Below, piece by piece: positions 13,099 to 47,400 of a DNA stretch of 64,000 nt (position 1 is its first letter; each line of letters opens with the position of its first letter). The position numbers and the translations under genes are program-made. The stretch is from Hyperoplus lanceolatus (lineage: Eukaryota > Chordata > Actinopteri > Uranoscopiformes > Ammodytidae). Where the stretch lies: assembly GCA_026929865.2 (NCBI GenBank), contig CM049396.1, forward strand, positions 22,820,001 to 22,884,000, read 5' to 3'. The notes under the pieces are model-generated. The model was given only the letters and a program-made list of their open reading frames with translations. It had not been told where the DNA came from and ran no database searches.

Positions 13099-14639
13099 TA
13101 GGTTTCTTTGCTTTGTATTTCTATCTGAATTGGCTGTGTCGGAGTTCTAGAGGAGCACATGAACGCAGCATGTGCGCACGCCTCCCCGCCAGTAATATCC
13201 AATCACTAGGCTATATCATGGGGCTGTATGTGGTATGAACCATGGACATGGTATGAACAAGTTGTACGCCGACTTCAATCCAAACAACTTCTTACGAAGA
13301 TTTGACTGTCGCAGACAAATTTCAAATGTTGGAATGAAATCTCGAGAGTCTTGCTCGAGTTGTGGCGCACACCCGTAATCTCAATCGTTTGGTGTAAAGT
13401 GGTCATGCCAGCCGATCTTGGCTCCACTAAGGTGAGAACACACCAAACGCGTTGGGTGCGGTGGCAGCGTTGAAAAATCCTATTTTTGCATAGGGAACCA
13501 TTGGTTTAGGCGCGAGGATCCGTTGCCCGCGGCACTTTGGGTGCTTTACCAAAGCGTCAACGCGCCATCCCCGAGATGAAAGAATTTAACTTTCAACGCT
13601 CCAGCGCGTGACGTTTAGCCGCGTTGGCCAATCAGCGGAGAGCTTGACCCGACGTCACAGACACGAGGACCGGAGGCGGAGGACAACACAGAGGCAAACA
13701 CCGAGGAGGAAATGTATTTACGGCTGGCTGCCTGGTGCTGTATGAAGCCGCTCGGGGTTACAAGACGTGGGGAAAGTGAACCAGGAGAATGGGCTTCCTG
13801 GTTAATTCAGTGAATATGTGCGGCTGTGCATTAGCCGATAAACCAAGTTAGCACCGGTCGGATAGCGTTAGTTAACTCACCTGGTTGTGTGCGGCCACCA
13901 CCTCCAAATAATGTAGCCAAACATAACGGCTTAAGGCCCCCACCATTCATTTCAATGAGAGAAGGGAGGCTGAGGGGAGGCGGCAAGGGAGGCGGTACAG
14001 CCGCGGCGGTTTGACCAGGAAGCGGTTGCCGCCCACGTGAACGCGTGCAGATTTTTCCCAACCGCTCAGCTTTCCCCGTGTCGAAACGTTCAGCGGCAGC
14101 CGCCCGGCGGCAAGTCGATTATACAAGGCATCGTTGCAAACGTTGAACACAAACATGTGGAACCAGTGATTGAAGCCGATTTTCTAGGGGAATATTTTTT
14201 TAGACCGAACTGTATTTTCTCTCTGTACTTTTATTCTTCATAAAAGCTCATATAGAGAGACTATAACATCGTTATACGAGAGAGAAAGAGAGAAATAAGT
14301 GTGGTGGACTTCTGGTCGGGCTATCCCAACGATACGATCACGAAGCATCTCGCTGTCATTGCCGACGAGGCAGCAGCCGCTTTTAAAAACGCCGGGCTCA
14401 CCGGTGGAGTCCTCCAGCAAGGAGGCGGTTGAGAGGGCGGTTGCCGCACGGCGGTGGGAAAGGCCCTTTAGTCCGGGGAACTTTCACAACGAGTACAGCG
14501 AAGCACCGGTGTTTATATCTACGCCAGCCACGGTCCCTGTCACAGCCAGGTAGGGTAATGTAGGCTAGTTGCCTTTATTTTCTACTGCCCTGCACACAAT
14601 GCTGCTGTAAATGTGTTTGGTATGGTGCTGCCTTGCTGT

Positions 14640-16915
14640 TTGTGTACATTTCCGAGTGGCAATCTGTTGCATCTTTCCACGAGGGCCTGCAATGAATTTG
14701 CCTCCTTCTTTACTAAGAAAATTCATAAAATAAGACAAGCTGTCACTGCATCAATACCAGGTTCAAGATATGTTTTATCTCTGTACCCATTTAAAACGAA
14801 TTCAGATGCCATGACAGAGTTTTTTCTGATAAACAAGAAAAACCTGGATGACATTATACAACACCTGAACTCCTCCTCCTGTTGCCTTGACATTCTGCCC
14901 ACAGGCTTCTTTAAAACTGTTTTTAGCTGTATGGCCTCAGATGTCCTAGGAATTGTCAATATGTCCCTTCGCACTGGTGTATTCCCACAGGCCCTGAAAA
15001 CAGCTGTCATCAAGCCACTCCTAAAAAAGAAAAATCTAGATACATCACTCATGAACAATTATAGGCCGATATCCAACCTACCATTTTTAAGCAAGATCAT
15101 TGAAAAAGCTGTTCATCATCAGCTAAATAACTACTTAGCAATGAATAACTGCTTTGATGTCTTTCAGTCAGGTTTTCGACAACACCACAGCACTGAGACT
15201 GCTCTGGTTAAGGTCCTCAATGACATCCACTTAAACACAGACAGTGGCAAAAGCTCTGTATTAGTTTTATTGGATTTCATTGCTGCGTTCGACAGTTGAC
15301 CACAGCATATTACTAGATCGACTAGCAAACTGGGTTGGACTCTCTGGAACTGTGCTAAACTGGTTTGAATAATACTTAAAGGAAAGAGACTACTATGTGT
15401 CAATAGGCAATTTCACATCCGAGCGAACAAATATTACATGCGGGGTCCCCCAAGGTTCCATTCTTGGGCCTCTTCTGTTTAACATATACATGCTACCGCT
15501 AGCTCAGATCATGAACAAAAACAAATTATGCTACCATAATTATGTAGCCTGGCTCCGCCCGCCCGCCTACTTCCGGCCAAATTTTATTTTCCCTTCAGTA
15601 GTCAGTCTGGGTGTACAGCCCATTTCCCAGTTTTGCCGGAGATTCGACAGCCGGTCCAATCAGCGAACAGAGCGAGTGGCTGAGAACGATGACGTCGAAG
15701 TCGCGCTCCAGTTTCAGTTGCCAGAAGCCGGCTCATGACACACGTGACGACCAAACGTTATGCGATTGGTTGGCTAATCCAGAGTGGCACTGGGCAGATC
15801 CAATAGTTTTAAACTTTAACAGACACCCGCCTCCATGAGTTAACGTTTGCCAATTAAAGCACTGCCAGACCTTCTGTACAAATGAAATGAAGTACGATGG
15901 TCTGGTAGCACCAGGCTAATAATTATGCAGACGACACACACATTTACATAACCATATCACCAGGAGACTATAGTCCGATTCAAGCACTAAGTAAATGCAT
16001 TGAACAAATCAATGACTGGATGTGCCAAAACTTTCTTCAATTAAACAGCGACAAAACTGAAGTAATTGTCTTTGGTGCCAGGGATGAACAATTAAAAGTC
16101 AGCGCACAGCTTAAATCTGTTATGTTAGAAAGCACACACCAAGCTAGAAATCTTGGAGTAGTGATAGATTCCGACTTAAACTTCAAAAAACACATTAAAT
16201 CAATTACTAAGTCAACCTACTACCACCTTAAAAATATATCGAGAATTAAAGGGCTAATGTCTCAGCAGGACTTAGAAAAACTTGTCCATGCATTTATTTT
16301 TAGTAGACTTGACTACTGTAACAGTGTCCTTGCTGGCCTTCCTAAAAAATCAATCAGACAGCTTCAGCTAATTCAGAACGCTGCTGCTCGAGTCCTTACT
16401 AGGACCAAAAAAGTGGATCACATCACCCCAGTTCCGAGGTCTTTACATTGGCTTCCTGTTAACCAAAGAATTGATTTTAAAATATTGATGTTGGTCTACA
16501 AAGCCCTAAATGGTTTAGGGCCAAATTACATATCTGACCTACTGGTCCCTTATGAACCAGTCAGAGCTCTCAGGTCGTCTGGGACTGGGCTATTGAAAGT
16601 CCCCAGAGTAAGGACCAGACAGGGAGAGGCAGCCTTTAGTTTTAATGCACCCAAGCTCTGGAATAAACTTCCAGGGGACTTGAGGTCCGCTTCAACACTC
16701 GGCTCTTTTAAATCAGGTCTTAAGACCGTTCTGTTTCCGTTTTAAACTGAAATTTTAATTCCTCATTTTGATTTTTTTTTTTTTTTGGAATGTGTGCTCT
16801 ATACTTGATGTATTTTGTTCTTACTTGATGTATTTTGTTATTGCTTATGTAAAGCACCTTGAATGGCCTTGTGTCCGAAATGTGCTCTAAAAATAAACTT
16901 GCCTTGCCTTGCCTT
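14640..16915 (+). mobile_element. L2-clade LINE, 5'-truncated, reverse transcriptase
   Basis: Plus strand. RT blocks: KTAVIKPLLKKKNLD, NNYRPISNLPFLSKIIEKAV, FQSGFRQHHSTETALVKVLN, VLVLLDFIAAFD, then GVPQGSILGPLLFNIYM, then ADDTH, and the C-terminal QNFLQLNSDKTEVIVFGA to RSASTLGSFKSGLKTVLF. The 3' end is AAATAAACTTGCCTTGCC, typical of L2. Breaks: a 2-bp deletion at about 15292, a TAA at 15368-15370, and a 374-bp transposon inserted between Tyr and Asp-Asp of the catalytic YADD. Confidence 0.88.
15545..15918. mobile_element. 374-bp TIR element inserted in the LINE
   Basis: Ends TAGCCTGG / CCAGGCTA, flanked by a perfect 9-bp duplication ATAATTATG (15536-15544, 15919-15927). Non-coding. A 9-bp duplication is seen in Mutator-like elements, but the ends are short, so this is only a suggestion. 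Confidence 0.85.
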
Positions 16916-17453
16916 TAAGGCTATTTGTTCAGTTCAGTTGCTGTTTATTTGTCTTTTGGCACAATTGTTGGCCGTGTTGTTGTTGTTTTTGTGCGGACAT
17001 GATCGCTGTTGTGTCGGGTCGGTTCTGATCGCAGCCATGGTTGATTAGGGGAATAAATATATGGGGGGAGACTAGCTGCAAAGCGTTGGACGCTTTGAAC
17101 CACTTTTTGACACAAAATGACCACGCGCCAGATCGGGCGCGTTGGGCGCTTTGGCCACCGCGCCCAACGCGTTTGGTGTGTTCTCACCTAGTAAACCACA
17201 GTTTCCCACAATGAAAAAAAAAACTATAGGAAGACATGAGGCTTTCGTCAGGGACACAGCCTTTTCAAAATCAGGCCTTACAGCGGCATCATCAGGCTGA
17301 TTAGGGTCCGAAGACTTGTTAAGACAAGGTTTCATGGTCATAGCTCATTCCAGCTCACAGCTATTTTAGCCACAACAGCAGACAACAAATAATGTAAAGC
17401 CAGCAAAAACTCAATAGTGCGCTAGAAACTAATAACAGGGATTCTGTTTAAAT

Positions 17454-18486
17454 CAGGGGTTCTCAAACTTTTGATAGCTGAGTGCCAATTCAGGAACCCA
17501 ACATTGGACCGGGGGCCGCCGAATGGCCAGCGTCTTTGCAGTTTTAAAGTTTACATGTATTGGTCTGCGTCCAATAATGTGTAATTAACACATTTTAATT
17601 AATAAATGAAGGGCTAGGTTTCATTTCAACATTGGGGGGGGGGACACATTAAAAGCGGGGGTCTGGGCTGGGGTTGTCCCCCCAAAAAATTTGAGGTTTG
17701 AACACTTAATTTTGTGCATTTTGGTTAATTTGTATGCAGTAATTTGTGTCTTCTGTATTTATTAATGGTGGACTAGTTAAGGAAAAGACAACTAGCTCCC
17801 ATTGACACACATCTAATGGAATATAAATCAGTATGGCACTGAGGCATTCTGTATTGCATTCACATATTTATTCTACTTTATTGTTTAAAACTTTCTGCAC
17901 ATTGAAAACGTATCACCTTTTGGAGTGTTTTTTTTTGTAGGACTCACTACTCATGATGCAGCAGCAGTGTTAACTATTATGACACTTTACATTGGAAATA
18001 AACCGGGTGGGCTATCATAGTTCCATGGCTATCAGCAGCTAGCTAACGTTAGCTTGTTAGCTAAACTTTAGGCAAAAGAGTTAGAAACCAATAATGTTAG
18101 CACCCATCCTTAGACACTTGACCTAATCTAATTCACCTTGAAGGTGAGAAAGTGCATCGTATTGGGCTTGACAAGCTCACTATCTAACAACTTCCATTGG
18201 GACCACTACACTGCATGCTGCACTGCGGGAGGCTGACCAGCCGTCTGCAACGAGAGGCAGAGGCCAGCCGAACTTCGCAAGTTTAAGATGGTACGGTCCA
18301 CTGTAGGGGTGTGTTATTATTAATAATTGGGGAATGAATATAAACAATTAGGATTGATATTTAAATATTTCGACCCCTGTACTGTTATTACTGTTACGGG
18401 GGACGCATCCCCTCCGTCTGTTTCAATTAAAACAATTTTTTTTTTTTTTTTTTTAATAATTCAATGCGGGCCGCCAGATACCACTG
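17454..18486. mobile_element. hAT non-autonomous transposon (same family as 7718-8750)
   Basis: Ends CAGGGGTTCTCAAACTTT / CAGATACCACTG, perfect 8-bp target duplication GTTTAAAT (17446-17453, 18487-18494). Length 1033 bp. The interior (TTATGACACTTTACATTGGA near 17978) is the inverted match of the 7718-8750 copy. Confidence 0.85.
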
Positions 18487-19424
18487 GTTTAAATGCTTTC
18501 CCACACTGACAGTTATGTCTTTGCCTTTTTTGTATGATTCACTGGCTCAATGCTTCCCTCTAGTGGATAAAGTAATTTAAGCAGGTTCAGTAGAGTCTGC
18601 TGGATGATTATGTTCGCCATTAACATGGTTTCTGTAAGAGCAATGGGAAATTCAAATCTTAGATGAATGTGCTGAATTGAAAAGCAGATGGATTAGAGAC
18701 TTTTTGAATACTGTTTACATGGAAAAGCTCAATACTAAGAAGAAATGTGTAAGAATTCAATTGAAACAGCTGAAAAGAAAATTAATAAAGCAGGGCGTTA
18801 GTTTTGTCTGTTTTGTGGTCCTTACACTCTGGACTTGAGAGAAACATTTCATTTCAACTGTTTTTTCCCCTATAGTTAAAATGAAATCTACATTTTGTTT
18901 AAAGGACTAATTTCATTGAAATGTGACCGGGCTTTTAATACGTCCTGGGATCCAGCTAGAAGAAGCAAAAGCAACATCATTGGTAAGAGGCTGAGAAAAT
19001 CCTTTGTGCTGGGTGAGAACAGGATAGGCAATTGGCCGATAGAGATCATTAACCATCGACACTAGAATGGCTGAATGAAACTGTGTGGTGAAAAACTTTT
19101 CTCTCCCCCAATAGACTGTTGGCCCTCAAATAACACATCACAACTGTAGTTTCAAAATACTTTACCATCATAATTATTTTATTATCAAAATGCATTACAT
19201 TTCTTGCTTCTTTAAATTTTTCTGAATGGGGAACAACTGAAATAATGACTTCTATGATCCATGTAAATTAAAAACCAAACAAATACTATGATCTTTAAAA
19301 AACAAAAAGAGAATGTGTCTGTTTTTTTTTGGAGGAACAAGACCCAATGATTTGCTTCCAGTCCTTTGACAAAGTTGGTTACTTAAACCTTAAAAACAAA
19401 TAGCATGCGATAAATTCAGTGTAC
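18487..19424. other. unique AT-rich DNA between last repeat and setd5 3' end
   Basis: No repeat signature and no coding frame. It may include the distal setd5 3' UTR or its downstream flank. Confidence 0.4.
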
Positions 19425-20111
19425 TTTATTTTTCTCCATACAAGTCTATATCACATTTCTTTCTAGGAGTACACATAAACATACATATTGTCCTAATAGT
19501 GTGTTTTTTTAGGTTGTATTTCTTTCATTTTAAGGTGCTGGTTAATTTTGGGTCACAACTTTTTATTTATTTTTTCAAATCTGTCAAACATCCCTGTAAC
19601 ATGAGTACCCGTGTATGTGTGTGTTGTTGGGGGTCTTCCAAACCTGGTCCCAAATCAAAGTCTGAGGGGGAGCAGAGGTCCCACTGCAGTGCTCACCACC
19701 ACTGCCTTTGTCTTATGAGTCAGTTTTTGAGGATCACAGTCAAAAAGAAAAAGAAAAATTAACAGCATTCTGTGGGAAGGGAAGCAGCTCTCACGGAAGG
19801 ACACAACATAGCAGCTTTTTTTTCAATTCCTTACCTAGGTTTTATAAACAATCCCTCAGAGATCCCTTCCACAGTTTTCCTTGGTGGAAAATGGAATGCA
19901 AGGATTGGTCAGAAAAAAATACAACTCTATATTTCAAGAAATTCTGCAGGATTGAAACATTTTACCGTCAGAATTGAGTTGGATTACTTGCAACCTATTT
20001 TGTACCTGCAACCCATCTATAAACTATATGATTGGTATGAATTTGGAGACAAATAAAACTGATTCCAAGATGAAAGCAGCCATATGGGGGGGAACATAAC
20101 TGGATTTCAAA

Positions 20112-20117
20112 TTTATT
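20112..20117 (-). terminator. setd5: candidate setd5 poly(A) signal
   Basis: AATAAA in the transcript sense about 940 bases after the stop codon. It is the first canonical hexamer in the 3' flank. Use is inferred only; hexamers further down at 19560 and 19425 are alternatives. Confidence 0.3.
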
Positions 20118-20588
20118 GAAAAAACAAAACAAAAATAAACAAGAATGCAGCACCATGAATCATAAGACCTGTTATGTCTCAAGTACAATGTCAGAATTCT
20201 ACAGTGAAGCAGTACTAAAGTGAAATTCAAAGTGTCCAGTGGAGATGATGGAACAGAAGAGAACCCAAATCAAGTGAACATTTGAACGGAGACACACGGG
20301 GCTGTTTTCATGTTTAGTGAGAGAACATGGAAGCTGGTCATCAATGGAATGATCCTCTCCACCACCCCTCTATATATAATGCGTCTTTACAACGGATGAT
20401 TAACATGTCTCCTCTGTTTTGCATCATTTCCAAATCAAACACATGTACTGCAGCACAGACTCGGCCACTCGCCAAATCACTAAAGTAACGCTGACGATTT
20501 TTTTCTTCTTAAAAATAAAACAACTCTTGCTTTCGATTACATGCATCTCAGCATTTCTCCAACCTGGGTACCATGACGACAGGTACGG

Positions 20589-20589
<1 letters not shown>

Positions 20590-20618
<29 letters not shown>
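20590..20618. repeat. homopolymer T run in setd5 3' UTR
   Basis: About 29 T in a row on the plus strand, which would be an A run inside the 3' UTR of the transcript and a likely internal oligo-dT priming site. Confidence 0.9.
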
Positions 20619-20623
<5 letters not shown>

Positions 20624-21055
20624 ACTTTGTACAGACATTTGTGTGGAGATTTTACTTTCCGACATTATAGAGCCTGTTTGCACAGTCCGGCATATGAGGA
20701 AACACACTGGGGACAATTTCAAGTTTCACGTGATTTTTTTTTCTTCAAGAATGCGTTATCCAAATTCACTTTTTTTCCACTGATTCCGTAATGACGTCCA
20801 AAGTCAATGATTAGCTTTGTGCAGACTGTGGTAATTTGTATTTTTCTCTGAAAATAAAGAAAGAGACAGAAAAAAAAGAAAAAGAGAAATCCGTAAAGAA
20901 GTCCTTGTTCCTCTTAGGTCTGTACATTTCCCCTCCCCAAACTCCCTGAGCCCCATTCACCTCAGCTGTAGGGGTTGAGGAGGTACGCAGCATCATTCAC
21001 ACTCACACACACTCTTCTCTCTCATTCACACATACACACACACTTATACAAGGTC

Positions 21056-42654
<21,599 letters not shown>

Positions 42655-42673
42655 GACGTCCAGCACAGCGCCG

Positions 42674-42736
42674 CGAGGAAGGGGGGGGGAAGAGGGGGGA
42701 GGGTGGGGGAGGGAGGGGGAGGGAGGGGGAGGGGAG
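42674..42736. repeat. G-run tract (GGGGGA)n in setd5 5' UTR
   Basis: Plus strand carries many G runs separated by A or T; the transcript strand is pure C/T. Many runs of three or more G on the template strand could form a G-quadruplex. Confidence 0.85.
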
Positions 42737-42751
42737 ATGAGAGCACAGGAA

Positions 42752-42829
42752 TCACACGGTCCCCACTACAACAACAGAGCACTCCAGAGGGGGGGCGCCG
42801 CCGAGCCGTAGCCCCCGGCTGCCGCTCAT
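42752..42829 (-). CDS. possible uORF in setd5 5' leader (25 codons)
   Basis: An ATG at 42829, eight bases inside the putative 5' UTR exon, opens a frame starting MSGSRGLRLGGAPPLECS and closing with TGA at 42752, before the main ATG. It has no recognised product. It could lower translation of setd5 if the leader is really transcribed from the inferred acceptor. Confidence 0.3.
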   Translation of the reverse strand: MSGSRGLRLGGAPPLECSVVVVGTV

Positions 42830-42914
42830 GGGGGGACCTGAGGAGAGACCAGCACAGCGACCATCAGATAGTGTGGACAAACAGCCTGCCTAATGATGAC
42901 TGGACAGTAGACAC

Positions 42915-44113
42915 CAGTGTTAATTTTGGCAGCAAATTCTGATTTAGTCTTAGTCTTTTGAATATCACACCATTTAGTCTTAGTCCTATTCTAGTCATCT
43001 AACATATTTTAGTCTTAGTCTAGTCTAGTCTACTAAGTAAAAGCAGATTTTAGTTTGACTAAATCTACAGCGGACTTTGTCGACTAAGTGTTTTTCTTCA
43101 TTGAATGGTATTAAGGTTTGAATATGCATACAGACACAGATTTAATGGTTGTAATACAAAACATGTATTCTATTTCATTAGTAATAATCTCACATAAAAT
43201 CAGTGTACCTGACTGGATAGGGGGGAGGGGGGGCTTTAAGAGCCTGTGCCCGGGGGTCCATTATCTCATGATCTGTCTATGAACCAACTGGATTCCACAA
43301 TCTTTTTTCTTTTTGCGGGGAGCATGCACAAGCATTATTTATAAAAAAAAATAAAATAAAGAAAATATATTTTAAAAAAGTGGGGGGCCCCACACTAGGC
43401 CTTGAAACGGGCCCCGAGATCGTTAAGGCCGCCCCTGGGCAGCAGCAGCAGCACGCAGTTGAGGTGCTGATAAATTTGAGCAAATGCGCCTTCCTTTAAG
43501 CAACACTGCTGCCGCTGTGTGTGTTCGGACTTCTTTTGTATCAAAGCCTTTTAGATAATACAATTAGAGGTTTTAATTGAACGCTGTCCATGCGTCGGAG
43601 TTGATTGTAACTTAAAAACAGAAACTAACGGACGGAGGCGGCAGTTTCACATGGCTCTGTGTATTCAAACTCGAGACAGAGCCTACTACAAACAGATCGC
43701 GGAACTTTGCCGTTCCCCTAGACATCTTTAACGGGCAGGATATCCCTGACTATCATTTTTGTCCATCATACCGCAGAGTTTTTCAGCACAGCGGCTCACT
43801 CCACCCGCTCACACCTGCGCGGTCTCCCGTCGATTTTCACCGACACAGGGTTGCATTCGTTGCTTTGCACTGATTGGATTTCTTCCCAACTTGTCCCACA
43901 AAAAGAGTAGTTCTGATTGGATCTCTTCTCCATTCGTCCCGCCCTAACAGTTTCGTCTAGTTCCTATTCGTAGACTATAGTGTCAGTTAAATTAGTCTCA
44001 GTCTTCGTCATCACATCTGCCTTTTTATTTCGTTTTTATTTAGTTTACATCCGTGAAAAAGGTTCGTAGACGAATATTTTTCGTCATAGTCTTAGTCTAC
44101 GAAATTAACACTG
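42915..44113. mobile_element. hAT element upstream of the setd5 ATG exon
   Basis: Ends CAGTGTTAATTTTGGCAGCA / TACGAAATTAACACTG with perfect 8-bp duplication GTAGACAC (42907-42914, 44114-44121). Repeated TAGTCTTAGTC motifs under both ends. It begins 77 bp beyond the inferred 3' splice site of the ATG exon. Confidence 0.88.
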
Positions 44114-44385
44114 GTAGACACAGCCTGGCATACAATATGATGCACTTCATTGGAGGGATAGTGTGTCTTTCATGCCTTTCACAGCTTATATGAGCTGTTT
44201 TGAATGGGCTAGGAGAGCTTTTAAAAGGAAAAGTATTTTTTAAGTTTTTAGATTGTCCAGATGACCATTCATTTAAATCTGACTAGTTTTGATGAACATT
44301 CTGAGTGTAACATTTGATTTGTCATAATCTGTATTATAAATAAACTTGACACCATACAAATGCCATTTGTCTACATTTTGTGGCA

Positions 44386-44460
44386 TAGTCCAGTGGCTAA
44401 GTCGTTTGCCTCTCAATTTGGAGACAATGATTCAATTCTAGCCAGCAGTTTAGAGTCAGA
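44386..44460 (+). mobile_element. SINE head fragment (tRNA-like)
   Basis: TAGTCCAGTGGCTAAGTCG resembles an A-box region and GATTCAATTCTAGCC a diverged B box, with tRNA spacing. No tRNA fold to a full acceptor stem could be drawn by eye. Confidence 0.4.
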
Positions 44461-47400
44461 AGGTTTCTTAACTTTAATAGTGGGATGATTGTAGCTGAAA
44501 ATCACCATATTTTTCAACTTATATTGGTTTATAATAGTATCCTAGTTTTGAAACTCAGATTCAGTACACTTTAATTAGTTTTTATTGTATAATTACATGA
44601 TACATATAATACATTTTTAATGCAATTGTAAGGGGGTGGGGAAGGCAGAACTGCCTCTTGCTTCTAAATTATGGAGAAATAAGGATGGTGCTGAATATTA
44701 TAAAATATTACATTGGCAACCCAGTCAAATCATTTTCTGACATTTACTTTGTTGGTACAATTTGTTTAACTTTGCAAATGTATGAACATGAATTAAAAGT
44801 GACCTATTAGAGAGTCATTAGTCAAACACAACGCAGAGACAATTCAATTGATCAAAATAGAAGCACTGTCCTCTACTAAAGGTCCCAACAGTTGTCTCAG
44901 TGTTAAACTGACTGATGCTCAGGTTCACCTAACCAACAATACAGAGAAACCATCTTAATCAAGAACCAAACGTGATGACTCATGTTGACAAAAAGAGGCT
45001 TTCACGTGAGCAGCAGTGGAGTACTTCCATCTGCTTGAGTGTAAAATGATAACAGGATATGGACATGATGTGATAGATAGGCCTGTGTCTCATCCATTCA
45101 GAGGCATGGAGGTATGGCTATTCACAGAGCACAACAACAAGCAGGGCCTTTTGCACTGCTCTGCACTGACGAAGGGAACCAGCAGGGGACAACCTCCTCC
45201 CAGACACCAAGAGGGGTGAGTCATCCAACACTTGCATCATGTGACCAAAACCTGCTCAAACACTGACCCACACTGCCTGCCTTCTCTCTCTCCGGCTCAG
45301 TCACACAGTCAGATGCACAACCAGAGACATAATTCAGTGGTGCACACAGAGAGGAAGCATTCACAAGCTCAGGAAAAAAATGCTTTAAAAAGCTAAGCCT
45401 TTCCTCTTCTACGACAAATAAAGCTAACATTTTAAACCTGGGCTGGTTTACTAGGAGAGAGCCACATGCCTGACATTTGTGTAGCGGGCCCATGGCTACA
45501 GTGACTGCTGCCCTCACACTCCAGCACCAAGGCAACCACAGCAAGGCTGGGGACTTCCAATAATGTCAAGGTCAGTTAAACTGTGCTCACTGTCAAATAG
45601 AGAATGTCAGTCCCCCCAACCCCTCCCTATCCAGCTGGATACACACACTGCTGGGTAGCTACAAGAAATGGTTACACAAGCAGCAAACATTAAGCTGAAA
45701 CTCAATAGAGACATATGTAAGGACAAATTTTGATAATTCAATAAATGTTCCTCTTTAAGCATGACTAAATACAAAGAGAAAACAAAATGAAAGCAAAGGG
45801 CATGAAGGTTTAGACACATTTTTAACATACTTAGAAATGATGGCATGGAGTGAATTCCACTGTGCCCTATCCAGAGCCTTTTGAAAAAGCAGTTTGCCGT
45901 TTATTATCCCTGTGGATCAGCACTGCCTCACAGAAATAGCCAGCCTGCTCCTACCTAGCTCACACACACACAGTGACTCACTCTTTGGGACTTTTCCAAA
46001 AGAAGCAGACGGTGGACTAGGGAGGTAAATACCACACCAAGAAGGAAAGCCTTTCTTTATCTCCCTCCCTTCCTTGTTCGTTCCTCTGGCCATGAATACC
46101 AGGCTCAAATTACCAGCAGGCTTAACAAAGTCTTTTCACTTCCACTGGAACAGAAGCCATTTTGGAGTAGTCCAAGGGGTGGGACATGAAAACAAAATGA
46201 ACAGCAAACCGAGACCCTTTCTTTCTCCCTCTTGTCATCTCTCACATCACTCTCTCATCTTTTGTTTGATTATAAACACAACTCTTACAACATTATAAAG
46301 CACTGGCAGATGCTCATTATAGTTTCACACATAGCCAATGTATTATCCTATAGGATAATACATTGGCTAAGTACATTGGCTACAGTATATACACTATCTG
46401 TCTGTGGGGTATTCAGTAGAGCAAATGCACAGAAGTTCACAGGTATGAAACAAAATATTCTGAACAGAGCTGAGCCCAGCCCAGCAAGTTATGTGAACAT
46501 AATGATGGAACACGTCATGCACATACAGGGACTATAGAAAGTATCATCCCATGATATAATATGACCATAAAAAGATGGTAGAGGAAAGAGGCGGACCAGT
46601 AAACATGAAGTCGCTCTTCTTACACCATGAGGTAGCTCTACTAATACTCTTCGGCCCCATTGTTAGTAAACTAGTGGTGGCTGGTGTTACATGTACAGTG
46701 CCCACCATCTATTCTCTACCATTGTGTCCTTGCGCTAGGAGCTTAACCCCAAACTGCTCCTGTGGCACTGTACTATGGCTGACCTGTGCAAGGAGTCAGA
46801 CCCCTTCTGGACTAACTTAACTTTCATTTTCAACATTGAATCATAGTGGATATAACTAGGTCAACATAAAAACTAGGAATGCCCATAGCGACTAATTTCC
46901 TCAAACGTATAAACAGAAGTTTTAATTTAGACTAGTCTATTAAAAAAAAAAGAGAAAACCAAGCACAATGTAAACGCTTTAGGAGCCCTTCAGCCTTAAG
47001 ATTCTTCTAGCCAATTTGAAAGCCGTTAATCTAAATGCTGTTGTAATGTGCGGCGTGCTGTTTATTTATTAATATAACTGCCCGTCATCAGAAACACGTA
47101 CCAGATGGATTTACACACATCGATCAACCTTCAAGTTATCCAAGTCAGAGCTTTTTGTATGGGCAGAGATCGTTATTTTAAGCGTGTCTTTATAAAGTTT
47201 CTTAATAAACATTAGTGTAGGCTACTGTTTGCTTTTAGATGAAACCTGAATTTCATTATTTATGTTAAAGAAAACATTTATTAGTCATTGTGAGTGCTAT
47301 CGTGCTGTGGTGTTTTTGTTATTAGTTGGCATTAAGGTGCCTCATACACCTAGTTTAAGTGTAGAACTGGATCAAAAAGTCATACAGCCATTTACACCAG

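Larger units (their letters stand above)
13431..17188. mobile_element. TIR element with GGTGAGAACACACC ends, hosting a LINE
   Basis: Left end GGTGAGAACACACCAAACGC, right end its inverted complement (GCGTTTGGTGTGTTCTCACC). GC-rich sub-terminal sequence on both sides. The middle, from about 14640 to 16915, is an inserted L2 LINE. Target duplication unresolved, so superfamily is not assigned. Confidence 0.6.
19425..21055 (-). other. setd5: setd5 3' UTR (extent inferred)
   Basis: Sequence after the setd5 stop with no transposon signature. It starts with CA/CT-rich DNA (20997-21050) and has a homopolymer at 20590-20618 (A run in the transcript). AATAAA on the minus strand occurs at 20112-20117, near 19560, and at 19425-19430. 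I cannot tell which is used; the end given is the farthest candidate. Confidence 0.45.
42655..42837 (-). other. setd5: setd5 5' UTR of the ATG exon
   Basis: GC-rich sequence immediately upstream of the ATG. A strong 3' splice-site match (ggtctctcctcag, AG at 42839-42838) suggests the ATG exon starts at 42837 and that a further non-coding exon lies upstream. In the transcript sense it carries a long C/T tract (42674-42736) whose template strand is G-run rich. Inferred, without transcript data. Confidence 0.5.

Noticed and set aside
44386-44460. Functional tRNA gene
   Set aside because: A and B box likeness only; the arms do not form a complete cloverleaf, so a SINE fragment is likelier.
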